NCBI GenBank assembly: GCA_905221605.1
Contig: CAJNDS010001924.1
Span: 552,501-616,500 of the forward strand
Source of the DNA: Symbiodinium natans
Lineage: Eukaryota; Sar; Dinophyceae; Suessiales; Symbiodiniaceae
Direction: 5' to 3'
DNA: 64,000 bases
The position numbers and the translations under genes are program-made. Positions 20,287 to 30,503 of this stretch are shown one piece after another (positions within the stretch are counted from its first letter, which is position 1; each line of letters begins with the position of its first letter). The notes beneath the pieces were generated by a model that was not told where the DNA came from, made no database searches, and saw only the letters and a list, made by a program, of their open reading frames with translations.

Positions 20287-21262
20287 CTAGGGTTGATAAG
20301 TGTAGGTAAGTAGAGCTACAGGTCGGGGGTAGCGTCAGAAGTGGTGGAGCTACCCAACTCTACCCGGCTTGTGAGTGTATGTAGGGATTAGGGTTTAGGG
20401 CTTAGAGCTTAGTGCCTAGGGCTTAGGGCTTGGGGCTTGGGGTTTAGGGCTTGGGCTTAGTGCTTAGTGCCTAGGCCTTAGGGCTTGGGGCTTAGGGCTT
20501 AGGGCTTAGGGCTTCGGGCTTACAACAAATAGCCTTGAAGCTTTGGTGCTACGCGCGCGCCTCTGCCAGACCTTCGAAGCTTTTTGCCCGCCTGCGTCGA
20601 AGTTCTTGTTCGAGAAGCTGCTTAGGGTTTAGGGCTTAGGGCTTAGGGTTTAGGGTTTTGGGATCAGGGTTTAAATCCCGAACCCTGAACCCTAAACCGT
20701 AAGCCCTATGCACTCACAAGGGTTGTCTGGGGAACTCTAAAACCTAACCCCGCCCAGAGCCTCAGAAAGCCCATAGAAACCCCCCCCCCCTGGCCGCCAC
20801 ACCAGCCCTCAAAGCCAATAACCACGAAGTCACTAAGTAACACAAAGCACTATACATCCCTTCAAAACCCGTAAGAAACCTGAAGAGTCCCAACCACCTG
20901 CCCGGATGGGTCATCCTAAACCCTAAACCCCACTTCCACCCGTCGAAAGTCGACGTAGACTAGATTTACCTATGCACCTTTCAACAGCTGAGAGCTGCCA
21001 GATCCAACCCTAAACCCTACACCATAAAAAAAAACCCTAACCCCTGTAGACCCTAGACCCTGAACCCTAAATCGGTTGCCCGGGTTGAGAGGTCGCAGGG
21101 TTGACTGTTTTCGTTCAGCTTTGTAGACAGCTAGGGCGTCGATCCACAATACTTCCTTAAGGGGTTAGTTGGTTTGGGGTTTAGGGTTGAGGGTTTACGG
21201 GCTTGGCGTTTAGGGTTCAGGGTTTAGAGTTTCGGAAGTCAGTCGGTTGCAAGCCTCTCCAG

Positions 21263-21325
21263 GTATTCCCAGTGGCAAGGGCCTACAAGGAGGCCGTCTA
21301 CTCCTTCGCCGACGAGCTGCGAACT
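21263..21325 (+). CDS. Candidate internal exon, unknown protein
   Basis: The acceptor is CTCTCCAG|G. The frame reads VFPVARAYKEAVYSFADELR with strongly G/C third positions. No GT follows; a GA donor (ACT|GAGATC) is possible, as known in dinoflagellates. G-rich repeats lie upstream and C-rich ones downstream. Confidence 0.4.
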
Positions 21326-21421
21326 GAGATCCTAAACCCTAAACCCTAAGCCCTAAACCCTAAACCCTAAACCCTAGACCCTAAACTGCAGATTTCTTTG
21401 GGGAATCTGTGCCTGCGATGG

Positions 21422-21668
21422 CTTGGTATCCCCGTGGTACCCCTTTCCCCTTTTCTTGGTCCTAGGTTCCCTCATTATCTACTATTTGCTTAAGAGCCCC
21501 AACAGAATAGCAATAATCATCCCTATATATATATAAGGTAATATATATATATTTATTTATTTATTACCCTTAAAAAGGAAGAACATGTTTTCTTTGTTCG
21601 GGGTTCTTAAGCAATGAGTAGTATAAAGTAACCAACCCTAAAAAAGGGTATGGCTACTGGGCTTCCAA
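21422..21668. mobile_element. Family H element interrupted by a family I element
   Basis: The left arm CTTGGTATCCCCGTGGTACC and right arm AAAAAGGGTATGGCTACTGGG match family H. The middle is replaced by the family I element at 21479-21622, so I inserted into H. Confidence 0.6.
21479..21622. mobile_element. Family I element nested in family H
   Basis: Inverted ends TACTATTTGCTTAAGAGCCC and GGGTTCTTAAGCAATGAGTA. The interior has (TA)n and TTTATTTATTTATTA tracts. Confidence 0.65.
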
Positions 21669-22475
21669 AAGGACTTTAGGCAGTTATACCTGTTTTGGCT
21701 TTGTTCAAGGCTTAGGGTTTAGGGTTTGGTCTGGTTTAGTTGTGTTAAGGTGAAAGGGCTTGGCGAAGTTCAAGTTTAGTCAAGTCTTAGGATTAAGTTA
21801 AGTTAGGGTTCAGGGTTCAGGGTGCAGGGTTCAGGGTTGAGGGTTCAGGGTTTAGGGTTTAGGGTTCAGGGTTTCGGGCTAAACTACTCACTTGGGCCAT
21901 GCTGTGCGTCGACGGCCTGGGCCCGTCGAAGGTTTGTCCGCAGGGAGTTCGGGCTTTGTAAGGCTTCTCCTAGGTAGGATAAGGGGGACCCTGAAAAGGG
22001 AACCCTTTTTCTGGCCCTCTTAAAGAGGGACCTTATTCAGAGTGTCTATATCCCCAAGGGTCTCCCTATTCCCATCCCCTAGCTTCAGGGGTTGCAGTAC
22101 TCTTGAATCGTAAGCCCTACGCCCTCAGCCCTAAACCCCAGGCCTCGAAACCCTAAACCTCCTACCCAAAGGCCCTGATACCTCAAACCCTGAACCCTAA
22201 GCCCTAAACCCGAGTGCCCTGTAGATACCAAACGGTTTTACATTTCGGGAAACCACAGGGCAACGCACATTGTCGCCTTTATTTTGTTGCGGTCCTTGTT
22301 GTGCAATGATAAAATGAGAAAGTTCACGTGCCAGTCATTCAGACATTCATTGTCATACAATCTGAGCGACTGGCTAAATCCCGGGCCTCTCTAGGTAGCC
22401 TTGGGCGGAACATATACCTAACCCCAAAAGCGACACCCCCAGATACGAGTCAGTTCTAGCCTCATAACTTCAGTT

Positions 22476-23060
22476 GATTAATGTTGGACAGTTGGACCTG
22501 CTTTAATAATTAATGTAACCCCCACCCCCCCCAAACAGTCGAGGCCCCTGAAGAAACAAAAAAAAAAACCTAACAGTCAGGCAGGGAAGGGGTCCGGAGG
22601 CCTCCGTAAGCTACCCCCTGACCCTGGAAAGGTCGAGGCTTCAGGCTTCAAGCATCCCTTCTTCTCGAGAAAGCTTATGCCTTCCTGAAAACCGAAGGAC
22701 TGAGCCCCGGGCCCCCCAAACAAAGGTATTAAAGTATGTCCGGAGGCCTCCGTAAGGTACCCCCTTTCCGGATATGATTCGCCTATGGAATCATATAGTT
22801 TTAAGTAAGGAATTTATAAAGAAAAGGCGCCCTGAAAAAAGAAGATTTTCGGAGATCCTGAAAAGGTCGAGGCTTCAGGCTTCAAGTATCTCTCCTTCTC
22901 GAGAAAGCTTATGCCTTCCTGAATTTCAGGTTTCAGAAACCCTTAAAAAAACAGTCACGGCCCGAAAACTTTTCATTATAGTGCACCCCCAAAACAAAGG
23001 GCCAAGATCCTGAATAGCCGAAAAACTTTTCGTAATAGCGTCCCCCTAGAATAGTGCGGG
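22476..23060. repeat. Segment with internal duplications, related to 33530-33770
   Basis: Duplicated blocks: GGTCGAGGCTTCAGGCTTCA plus following sequence (about 22630-22690 and 22865-22925), TCCGGAGGCCTCCGTAAG (22592 and 22739), and CCGAAAACTTTTC (about 22962 and 23020). The left edge GTTGGACCTGCTTTA...CCCCCC...AGTCGAGGC recurs at 33537. It looks like a decayed compound repeat or transposon. The 79-codon ORF inside has no recognised domain. Confidence 0.6.
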
Positions 23061-23489
23061 TGCAACATTACCTTGCTGATGCAGTGCATTGGGCTTGAAA
23101 TCGGCTGGTTAAGAGTCCATCTGCTCCACGACTAGGCAGTACAGTGTTTTTTGAACCCTTCAAGCACCGACCTTCTACAAACTCCTCAGAGGGGAATGCT
23201 AGGGTGTTAGAGGTTTAAGGTTTAGAGGTTGAGGAATTTAGGGTGCTCCCAAGGGAGTTCCTAGAAGGTTGGTTTTTTGAGGAATTGTCCGGCGTATTTC
23301 GGGGGCAAAGTTTGTTCAATAGATGTTCAATAGATGGTGAGATAGCTTATGGCCTATGATTCAGCCAACAATGAAAAAACTCGCCGTCACAACATAATTT
23401 CTTGCACCGCGTTCAGAATCTGGTGGGCATTTCCTCACGATTCTACCTTTGCCTAGGGATCTGGTCGAGAATAGAAACTTGTTTGCCGG

Positions 23490-23560
23490 CAATAAATTTA
23501 TTGAATTAAATGAATTAAATGATTTAAATGAATTAAATGAAATAAATGAATTAAATTTTT
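23490..23560. repeat. Short AATTAAATG-type tandem repeat
   Basis: About seven 9-12 bp units of GAATTAAAT/GATTTAAAT. Its translation is the ELNDLNELNEINELN run of a short ORF. Confidence 0.8.
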
Positions 23561-23737
23561 CCGAGTACCGTAGCATTCGGTGCACAGCTTCGAGCAAAAA
23601 GCTTCCAACTCTTAAAGCTCAAGACGACTCGTCATTCTTACGGCCTTTCAGTTTTGCTTTCCAAGAACTGACGCTGAAACCTAAACCTTGAGAACTTTGT
23701 ACGCTTTGTACGTTAAGGAGGGTTTCGGTGGGCTGAG

Positions 23738-23809
23738 GTGGGGTTTCGTCATCGCAAACAGCGATGCCGCGGCCAAGACGCTGACAGCCGAGGAGGCCGA
23801 GGGATTGGG
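23738..23809 (+). CDS. Candidate internal exon, acidic/alanine-rich peptide
   Basis: The acceptor is GGCTGAG|G and the donor TTGGG|GTTTAG belongs to the array that follows. The frame reads GFVIANSDAAAKTLTAEEAE with strong G/C third positions. No family is recognised. Confidence 0.45.
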
Positions 23810-23991
23810 GTTTAGGGTTTGGGGTTTGGGGTTTAGGGTTTAGGGTTTAGGGTTTAGGGTTTAGGGTTTAGGGTTTAGGGTTTAGGGTTTAGGGTTTAGG
23901 GTTAGGGTTTAGGGTTTAGGGTTTAGGGTTTAGGGTTTAGGGTTTAGGGTTTAGGGTTTAGGGTTTAGGGTTTAGGGTTTAGGGTTTAGGG
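23810..23991 (+). repeat. Long TTTAGGG array
   Basis: About 26 units with a few TTTGGGG and one TTAGGG. It is one of the longest arrays in the window and starts at an exon donor. Confidence 0.97.
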
Positions 23992-24149
23992 TCGGGTCTA
24001 GCGTTTGGGGCTTCAAGACGGTTAGAGTTTGAAGGTAATTCAAGGTCGAGGGCAAATTTGCTGGACTTATGTTGGAGGTCAGTTCAGAGCACCAGACTGG
24101 GGACCGCAAGGCCTTCGGAGTAAAGATGCCAAACCCTAAACCCTTCAAC

Positions 24150-24270
24150 CCTCAGCCGTCAACCCTAAACCCTAAACCCTAAACCCTAAACCCTAAACCC
24201 TAAACCCTAAACCCTAAACCCTAAACCCTAAACCCTAAACCCTAAACCCTAAACCCTAAACCCTAAACAG
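24150..24270 (-). repeat. CCCTAAA array
   Basis: About 17 perfect units, facing the G-rich array at 23810-23991. The two could pair over 100 bp or more in a transcript. Confidence 0.97.
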
Positions 24271-24437
24271 GCTTTTGGGCTTAGGGTCTGCAGTCCCAAG
24301 CCCCGAACCTTTCAACATCAAGTCTTCAGAGCGAAACCAGCATGCAAAACGCCAACCCTGCAACCACACGGGTTTAGGGCTTAGGGTTTAGTTAGGTTTT
24401 ATGGTTTAGGGTCTAGGGTTTAGGGTTTGTGTCGTAG

Positions 24438-24489
24438 GTTGACCGTCGCATCGCGGAGCGCGTCAAGGGAAGCCTCCAATTCTTGGACG
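24438..24489 (+). CDS. Candidate internal exon, phase-matched to 24651-24706
   Basis: The acceptor is GTCGTAG|G and the donor GGACG|GTGAGAG is near consensus. The frame reads VDRRIAERVKGSLQFLD with G/C-rich third positions. It ends in phase 1 and continues as G-AFPSTKAV in the next island. The peptide was not assigned to a family. Confidence 0.55.
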
Positions 24490-24650
24490 GTGAGAGCTAC
24501 ACAGGCCGAAGTGGGTGGGGATCGTGGTATAAGTTTAGGGTTTAGGGTTTAGGGTTTAGGGTTTAGGGTTTTGGGTTTTGGGTTTTGGGTTTAGGGTCTA
24601 GGGTTTAGGGTTTAGGGTTTAGGGTTTAGGGTTTAGGGTTTAGGGTTTAG
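24490..24650 (+). other. Intron made largely of telomere-like repeat, using TTTAG as acceptor
   Basis: This 161-nt interval begins GTGAGAG. About 110 nt of it are TTTAGGG or TTTTGGG units, and it ends GGGTTTAG|GT, so the 3' splice site is the repeat itself. The exons on either side agree in phase and codon composition. Confidence 0.5.
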
Positions 24651-24706
24651 GTGCATTCCCTTCAACAAAGGCGGTCCCCGTGCGCCTGAACTGGTGGCAA
24701 CTCAAG
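24651..24706 (+). CDS. Candidate internal exon, phase-matched to 24438-24489
   Basis: In the phase set by the upstream exon it reads AFPSTKAVPVRLNWWQLK with G or C at nearly every third position, and ends CTCAAG|GTACAAG, a good donor. The agreement of phase and codon bias makes this pair the best support for repeat-derived splice sites. Confidence 0.55.
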
Positions 24707-24867
24707 GTACAAGGTTGCTGTTGGTCGAGTTTAAGGCTCAAGTTCGTGGAATGGTATTTAGGGTTTATAACCCTAAACCCCAAACCTAAACCCTAAGCCC
24801 CAAACCGTAAACCCCAAACCCTAAACCCTAATCCCTAAACCCTAAACCCCAATATTCTTACAAGTAT

Positions 24868-24945
24868 GTGAGTGTTATATATATATATGTACTATATATA
24901 TATGTACTTATATTATATATGTATATATATATATAGTTTAAGTAT
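24868..24945. repeat. (TA)n-rich palindromic tract
   Basis: TATATATA runs separated by GTACT or GTACTTA. Self-complementary. Confidence 0.9.
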
Positions 24946-25082
24946 TTTCCTTGGGGGGGTTCTTAAGGAAACAGTGGAATAAGGTCCTTCGCTGGGTGGG
25001 TTCTACCTGTTCAGGGCTTGGGTCTCAGGGTTCAGGGCCCTAGAGTAGCCTTGCAATTACCTTTTTAAGAAAGGATGCAGTT

Positions 25083-25168
25083 GGGCTGTTTCCCCTTATT
25101 ATACGAACAGTCCTTAAACTACGACTTCAATCCCTATTAAGGACTGTTCGTAGAAGGGGGAACATCCC
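25083..25168. mobile_element. Family D element
   Basis: Inverted ends GGGCTGTTTCCCCTTATTAT and TAGAAGGGGGAACATCCC, with the arms CAGTCCTTAA and TTAAGGACTG inside. Confidence 0.7.
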
Positions 25169-25257
25169 AAGAAAAACACGTGCACTTCCCTGGTTTTTGA
25201 AGGGGTAGCAAGCAGCAAAAGGCTCGACTTCCCAGAACTCTAAGCCCTACATCCCAG

Positions 25258-25294
25258 GGTTTAGGGTTTAGGGTTTAGGGTTTAGGGTTTAGGG
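25258..25294 (+). repeat. TTTAGGG array
   Basis: About 5 units, running directly into AAATCCCTAAACCC, so G-rich and C-rich repeats face each other within 20 bp. Confidence 0.95.
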
Positions 25295-25559
25295 TAAATC
25301 CCTAAACCCTAAACAGTAAACCCTCATCCCTAAACTTTATACCCTAAATCCTAAATCCCTAAACCCTAAGCCCCAAGCAATTAATCTCTCACCCCTAATC
25401 CTCCCAGTATCTGTGCAGGGGTTGCATCTCGGTTTGCAAAAAGGCACAATCACGGCATGCTTTCCGTAGCTTTTCGTTCAACCTAAGGCTCTCCGGCGAC
25501 CCTATGAAACTGGAAGCTAAGGATTTAGGGTGCAGTTTAGGGCTTAGGGCTTATGTTTT

Positions 25560-25760
25560 ATGCTAAACCTTATCCCTTTATGGCCCTGGCGAGTTTTTTG
25601 TTTCATTCAGCGAGGAATTAGAGATCTTCAATAGATCAGATAGCAGATAAGAAGATCGATAGATAGCAGACGGCATATACCCCCAAGAGCCTGCACAGCT
25701 TGCAGGATTGTCTGGGCTCCTGTCCAGGAACTTGCATTAAGTTTCCCCAGTCGCGATACA
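25560..25760. other. Non-repetitive spacer; nothing recognised
   Basis: It contains AGATCAGATAGCAGATAAGA- and GATAGATAGCAG-type short repeats and no exon-like island. Confidence 0.4.
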
Positions 25761-25781
25761 TAGTAGTTGCTATAGGCCCTG

Positions 25782-25883
25782 AGGATCCATGCAGCTATTT
25801 GGTATATACTTGGGCCTTATAGGGGTTCCTCCATGGTAGCTTTTGTTAGGCCCAAAGCATATACCATATATGTACATGGATCC
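25782..25883. mobile_element. Family B element with exact 12-bp flanking repeats
   Basis: Inverted ends GGATCCATG and CATGGATCC, with inverted ACTTGGGCC-like motifs inside. TAGTTGCTATAG occurs on both sides (25764-25775 and 25884-25895), consistent with a target-site duplication plus a 6-7 nt asymmetric left end (GCCCTGA). Confidence 0.75.
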
Positions 25884-26317
25884 TAGTTGCTATAGTGGAC
25901 AAGGACTGCGTTGTCCGTCCAGCCTCCTGACAGGAATCTTCTGTCTGTCGAAGCGAATGCGGAAAGATCTAGCGGCGTCCCGGCTGCACAATGAAGAGAC
26001 CCCTTGATCCTGAGACCACTACTTGGAAGCCCTTTTGAGTTAGTAAGTAGGCTTAGTAAGGTGGGCTGTGGGGGTTAGAAAAAGGCTTTCTAGGGGATAC
26101 TAAGTGGACTTACTAAGTCAAAAATTCGCGTCTAAGTAAACCCTATCAACCCTAGACCCTAAACTCTAGAAAACCTGCGCCCTGTAAACCCTAAACTCCT
26201 TAAACCCTCAACCCTATTCACCCGAAAAAACCCTTCCAACCCTGCGGCCATGAATCCCTACGCCCTAAAGCACCCGGACGTTCCCAGACCCACCTAAAAC
26301 CCTACATCCCTTACCCC

Positions 26318-26451
26318 TACTTGGCATAGTAACCCATGTATATTGGTACTTATAACCCAATTATGGCCCTATTAAAGGGTAATTGGGCTTATAGGTGAGG
26401 TCAAAACTACACCTCTCATTGGGTTACAAGTAATTACCCTGAACCTCCAAG
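26318..26451. mobile_element. Family A element
   Basis: Left CTACTTGGCATAGTAACCC, right CCCTGAACCTCCAAG, with inverted CCCAATTA-type inner arms. The right end supplies a CCAAG| acceptor. Confidence 0.6.
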
Positions 26452-26955
26452 CAAACCCCTAAACCCTGGTTTTGTCAGTGCTTTCGGGGTTTGGGGTGTC
26501 TCAAGATTCTGTTTTGGGTTTGGGGTACCCTCGAAAGCCTAAATCCGCGGTGTAGGGTTTAGGGTTTGAATCCTCAACTCGACTCGGGAGGCACAGACTC
26601 AATCGAAGCCTGGGACGAAATAAACGGTTCAGGGTTTAGGGTTTAGGGTACGTAGGCCAGCTGTAGGTGTTAGCTGGTCATACCTTCTTCGCATATTTGA
26701 GGTTTCCCATGCCCCATGCTTCTAAAACTACGCATGAACCTCCAGGTACATCAAACTGTGCCCCCAACACTGCAGGAAGAGACTCGGATCTTGTCCCGGG
26801 ACAACCCAGCCGTCTTCTTGAAGCATATGGAGGCATTCCCTCCAGCGTGAGGAAGTAGAGTTTTTGTATGCACGTTCTTAGCGTAAGTTGTGGCGCTCAT
26901 CACCCGGGTTATCATGTAGTATTTTTTTCAGCCTATGTGGCAACTCTGGTACTTG

Positions 26956-27063
26956 CATGGGCCCTTAATATGGTCCCTTGAAAAGGGTCCCCCTCATATA
27001 CCAATTCAGAGCCCACACACGAGAACCCTTCAAAGGAATTGAGGGACCATACTAAGGGCCCAT
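26956..27063. mobile_element. Family J element
   Basis: Inverted ends CATGGGCCCTTAATATGGTC and GACCATACTAAGGGCCCATG, 20 bp with few mismatches. A collapsed partial copy lies near 44829-44858. Confidence 0.7.
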
Positions 27064-27678
27064 GACACTACCCTTAGAGCAGCTGATTTTACGCAAGTTC
27101 CTTATCAAGAACCAGAACATGGGTCCCTCCTGAAGCTACCAGAATCTCCCCGAACCTCCCTATCGCTTTATCTCCTTATTGTCTGCCGGCAGCAGAGGCT
27201 TGTCGATGTCTTTAGAGACTTTTGTGTGGGGTCTAGGGTTAGGGTTTGGGGTCTAGGGCTTCGGGAGTGATAAGCACGACGGCAAGCGTTCCCCCAGCAC
27301 AAGATATTCCGAAAACTCCTTGCTTGAAGATTCATGGGTAATTAGTGGGAAGTAGTTCAAAGAAGCTCAAGCAAGGTTATGGTCAAAACCCTAAACCCTA
27401 AACCCTAAACCCTAAACCCTAGAATATACCGGTTAAAAAGGTTGGTTGGCCGCGCGGCAGCAATCTTAGATTCCCAGTCCTGCAAAGCAAGAGCCATTTA
27501 AGTCAACCCTGCACAGACCTTCTAGCCAAGCTGCTAAACGCGAAACCCTAAACCCCAAAGCCCAAAGCCCAAAGCCCAAGACTCTACCCAGCGCCTGGGA
27601 TTCGCCCCCCAGCAAAACGCTCGAAACCCTGAATCCCAAACCCTGGAAAGTCCCCGAAAGCAAGCCCCAACCAGCCAG

Positions 27679-27715
27679 GGGGTGAGCCAGTACACGAAGG
27701 CTTGGAGGGCTGGGC
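27679..27715 (+). CDS. Very short exon-like island, unknown protein
   Basis: The acceptor is CAGCCAG|G and the downstream donor is GC type (GGGCA|GCTAGG). Two frames are open (GEPVHEGLEGWA or GVSQYTKAWRAG). It sits between C-rich and G-rich repeats. Confidence 0.25.
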
Positions 27716-27838
27716 AGCTAGGTTTAGGGTTTAGAGTTTAGGGTTTAGGGTTCAGGGTTCAGGGTTTAGGGTTTAGGGCTTAGGGTTTAGGGTCATCATC
27801 CGGGAGACAGGGCTTGACGTCTCAAATCCCTCCCTCTC

Positions 27839-27937
27839 ACTTGGAGGTTCAAGGGGACCTAGAAGTACCCCACATAAGGTTATAACCGCAGGTACCCTAC
27901 CTACAACCCTACTTCTAAGGACCCATGAACCTCGGTC
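27839..27937. mobile_element. Diverged family A element
   Basis: Left CACTTGGAGGTTCAAGGGG, right GACCCATGAACCTCGG. The inner arms AAGTACCCC and CTACTTCTAAGG are weakly inverted. Confidence 0.45.
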
Positions 27938-28017
27938 TCTTCCTCCTTTTTCTTAGAAAGTTCAGGGGGCTCTGCGGGTTTTGGACCGTCCTTTCCCCCA
28001 AGTTACGAGCACCTTCC

Positions 28018-28159
28018 GGGGTTTAGGGTTTAGGGTTTAGGGTTTAGGGTTTAGGGTTTAGGGCTTAGGGTTTAGGGTTTAGGGTTTAGGGTTTAGGGTT
28101 TAGGTTTTAGGGTTTAGGGTTTAGGGTTTAGGGTTTAGGGGTTGGGGTTTAGGGTTTAG
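28018..28159 (+). repeat. TTTAGGG array ending at an exon acceptor
   Basis: About 20 units. The last TTTAG abuts the open frame that begins at 28160. Confidence 0.97.
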
Positions 28160-28231
28160 GGGTTCGGAGGCCTTGAACGGCCTTCCGGGGTGATAGTCTC
28201 TCGGGATCTGCTAGATCCGCTTGAAGCCGCG
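28160..28231 (+). CDS. Candidate internal exon whose acceptor is a TTTAGGG repeat
   Basis: The acceptor is GGGTTTAG|GG and the donor CGCG|GTAGGGG. The 24-codon frame reads GFGGLERPSGVIVSRDLLDP, then LEAA. The peptide looks ordinary and soluble; no family is recognised. Confidence 0.47.
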
Positions 28232-28449
28232 GTAGGGGTGAGGGTCCTGATTAGACCCATTCTTAAACCAAGATAAGGGCATTTGCCCCAAACCCTAAAG
28301 CCCAAACTACCCCTCCCGGCTACTGAGGAAGTTCATCTAGACTCCATATCCTGATTCCATATACCTGGAGGTTCGTAGTTACAACAATCTCGTGTTCAGG
28401 ATTATGTCTGGTCTATAGGACTCATATATGCTCATAAGTAGGGTGGCCT

Positions 28450-28556
28450 GGGATGTCCCACTTATACTAACAGTCCTTCATAGGGATTACAACTGGGGGG
28501 TACTATAATCCCGATGAAGGACTGCTAGAAAACGGGGGAACATCCCAAAGGGTGAC
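28450..28556. mobile_element. Family D element
   Basis: Inverted ends GGGATGTCCCACTTATACTA and TAGAAAACGGGGGAACATCC. It is separated from the next element (family H, 28572) by about 15-26 bp that might be a micro-exon. Confidence 0.7.
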
Positions 28557-28571
28557 CCTTCCTGGCCCTTA

Positions 28572-28684
28572 ACTTGGTAGCCTAAGTGGTGCCCTTTTCC
28601 CTTCTTGTTGGGCGTTCAAGGTTCCCTTATAAAGTAACCAACCCAAAAGAAGGGTGCCTTTAGTATGGTTTCTGGACTACTGAG
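28572..28684. mobile_element. Family H element, intact
   Basis: ACTTGGTAGCCTAAGTGG to TTTCTGGACTACTGAGTT, with the interior GTTCCCTTATAAAGTAACC. It serves as the reference for the interrupted H copies. Confidence 0.65.
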
Positions 28685-29068
28685 TTAAGAGCACAAGCCC
28701 CCTGCAGCCTGGGCGCGAGCCTGGGTCTGGTGTGGTTGCCCTTTGAGCCCGAAAGCCTCAATCCCATGGCGAAGCGAATCTTGACCTAAGCTCCAAGTCC
28801 GAGGAGCTCTCTAAGTCCTAGCCTCAGCCCTTCCAAAAATTGCAAGAATAACAAGGAAAGCCTAGTCCCCAAAACTTACCCCAGCAGCACGCTGGCCCTT
28901 CGACACAAACTCAAGCCTGTAGCCCCAGAGGCTCGAAGCTAAACCCCAAACCCTAAATCCTAAGCTCTAAACCCAAAACGCTAAACCCTAAGCCCCCAAC
29001 CCTAGACCCTAAACCCGCAACCCTAAACCCTGAACCCTAAACCCTAATCAAGTCCCCAAGCCCACCAG

Positions 29069-29125
29069 GACTCCGATGCCTCGCAGAGCAAGGGCTACGC
29101 CTGATGTGGGCCCACGGATTGTGAG
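29069..29125 (+). CDS. Exon-like island, frame uncertain
   Basis: The acceptor is CCCACCAG|G and the donor TGTGAG|GTGAGG. One frame (DSDASQSKGYA then TGA) has the best codon bias and would be a stop-containing last exon. A second reads LRCLAEQGLRLMWAHGL. C-rich array before, G-rich array after. Confidence 0.3.
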
Positions 29126-29671
29126 GTGAGGATGAGGATGAGGCTGCGGAGCTTAGGGTTGAGGGTTGAGGGTTGAGGGTTTAGGGTTTAGGGTTTAGGG
29201 TTTAGGGTTTAGGGTGCAGGGTGCAGGGTTCAGGGTTTAGGGCTTAGGGCTTAGGGTTTAAGAGGATGCTAAGGGGTTTAGGCTTAAGGTGGATTTAGTT
29301 GCTGAGGAGCTTAGGGTCAAGGGGCTCTGGGGACACCAGGTGAAGTAAGTGGTTCAGGTTTCAGGCTTGAGAGGCTGGTGAGGGGTTTAGGGTTTAGAGT
29401 TCAGGGGATCAGGGTTCTGCATACTCCAACCACCTAAGTGCCCAAAACGTCTCTAAACCCCTTAAGCCCCTAAACCCTAAACCCTAAGCCCCTAAGCCCC
29501 TAAACCCCTAAACTCTATACTCTGATGTAGCCCCATCCGCACCCCACCGATGCTTCTGGCGTGCACGGTGTCACTCAAGTAGGAGACTTTAGCCTTCTAG
29601 CTACCCCAAGGGTTAGGGTTTGGAGTTTAGTGTTTAGGGTCTAGGGTTTAGGGTTTAGGGCTTCTAGCTTC

Positions 29672-29692
29672 CCCCCCCCCCCCCCCCCCCCC
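29672..29692. repeat. Poly(C) tract
   Basis: About 20 C residues between telomere-like G-rich units. Confidence 0.95.
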
Positions 29693-30056
29693 GCACGCGG
29701 AGGGTTTAGGGTTTAGGGCTACAATTTGCTTTCTAACTTCCCTACATTTGTTAGGCTTAGGGTTTAGAGGGTCAAAAGGGTTAGGGTTCGTAGGTTAAGG
29801 TTTATAGGCGGGTTTATAGTTATAGGGTTCGTTTGTTCAGCGAACCTCCAAGTAAGTCTTGGACCACTGTAGCAGGAAGGCCAAAGCACCATGGCTGGCG
29901 ATGCGAGCTGCTACAATGCCACAGACACAACATGGACCTGGAGTCCCAGGACTCCAGGACCCAGAGTAGGCCCTTATTTCCCTAAACCCTAAACCCTAAA
30001 CCCTAAACCCTGGTTTAGGCTTGAGGGTTTTGGGGTTCAGAGTTTGTTTAGGGCTA

Positions 30057-30182
30057 CGAGGACCCAGAGTAGGGGCTCTTATTCCCTTTTTTAGCCCCTC
30101 AGGTTCCTCTATAAGCCCTTAAACCAAAATGGGCACCCCATTGTATTCCCAGGGTGCTCTTGGGTGTCGAGAACATATCATA
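30057..30182. mobile_element. Family G element, with a truncated copy nearby
   Basis: GAGGACCCAGAGTAGGGGC to CTTGGGTGTCGAGAA. A second, cut-off left end (GGACCCAGAGTAGGCCCTTA, about 29959-29979) runs straight into a CCCTAAA array. Confidence 0.6.
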
Positions 30183-30280
30183 GGCGGGGACTTGCAAAAA
30201 CAAGAAGCAACAAAGGACACTCCTAAACCCTAAACCCTAAACACTAAACCCTAGTCTTCCTGCTTCGGTTCCTGTGCGCC

Positions 30281-30297
30281 GGGGGGGGGGGGGGGGG
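30281..30297. repeat. Poly(G) tract
   Basis: About 17 G residues. Confidence 0.9.
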
Positions 30298-30400
30298 AGG
30301 GCCCAAAGAGCTGTAAGGGCATGATACTGGCGTTAATTCAAGGATCAAAGGCAACCTGTAGCAGCTCCTTGCCGTTAGCCCATGGCAGGATTTGTTTCCA

Positions 30401-30503
30401 CTGGTTTGTAGTAGGGAATGAGGGAGTGAGGTACCCTATAGATTTCCTTTAAAGGGTATAGATAGGGCCCGAACTAGCTCCCTCATTCCCTTCTCAGAAC
30501 CAG
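30401..30503. mobile_element. Family E element
   Basis: Ends CTGGTTTGTAGTAGGGAATG and CATTCCCTTCTCAGAACCAG. The flanks GATTTGTTTCCACT and GATTGTTGCCACTT are imperfect direct repeats. GT at the left and CAG at the right would allow splicing. Confidence 0.65.

Noticed and set aside
23090-23145. Possible tRNA-like sequence (GGTTAAGAGTCCATCTGCTC)
   Set aside because: No cloverleaf or T-arm consensus could be drawn.
25455-25490. Resemblance of CCGTAGCTTTTCGTTCAA to the dinoflagellate spliced leader
   Set aside because: Only the first few bases agree with the known leader and no donor follows; not a spliced-leader gene.
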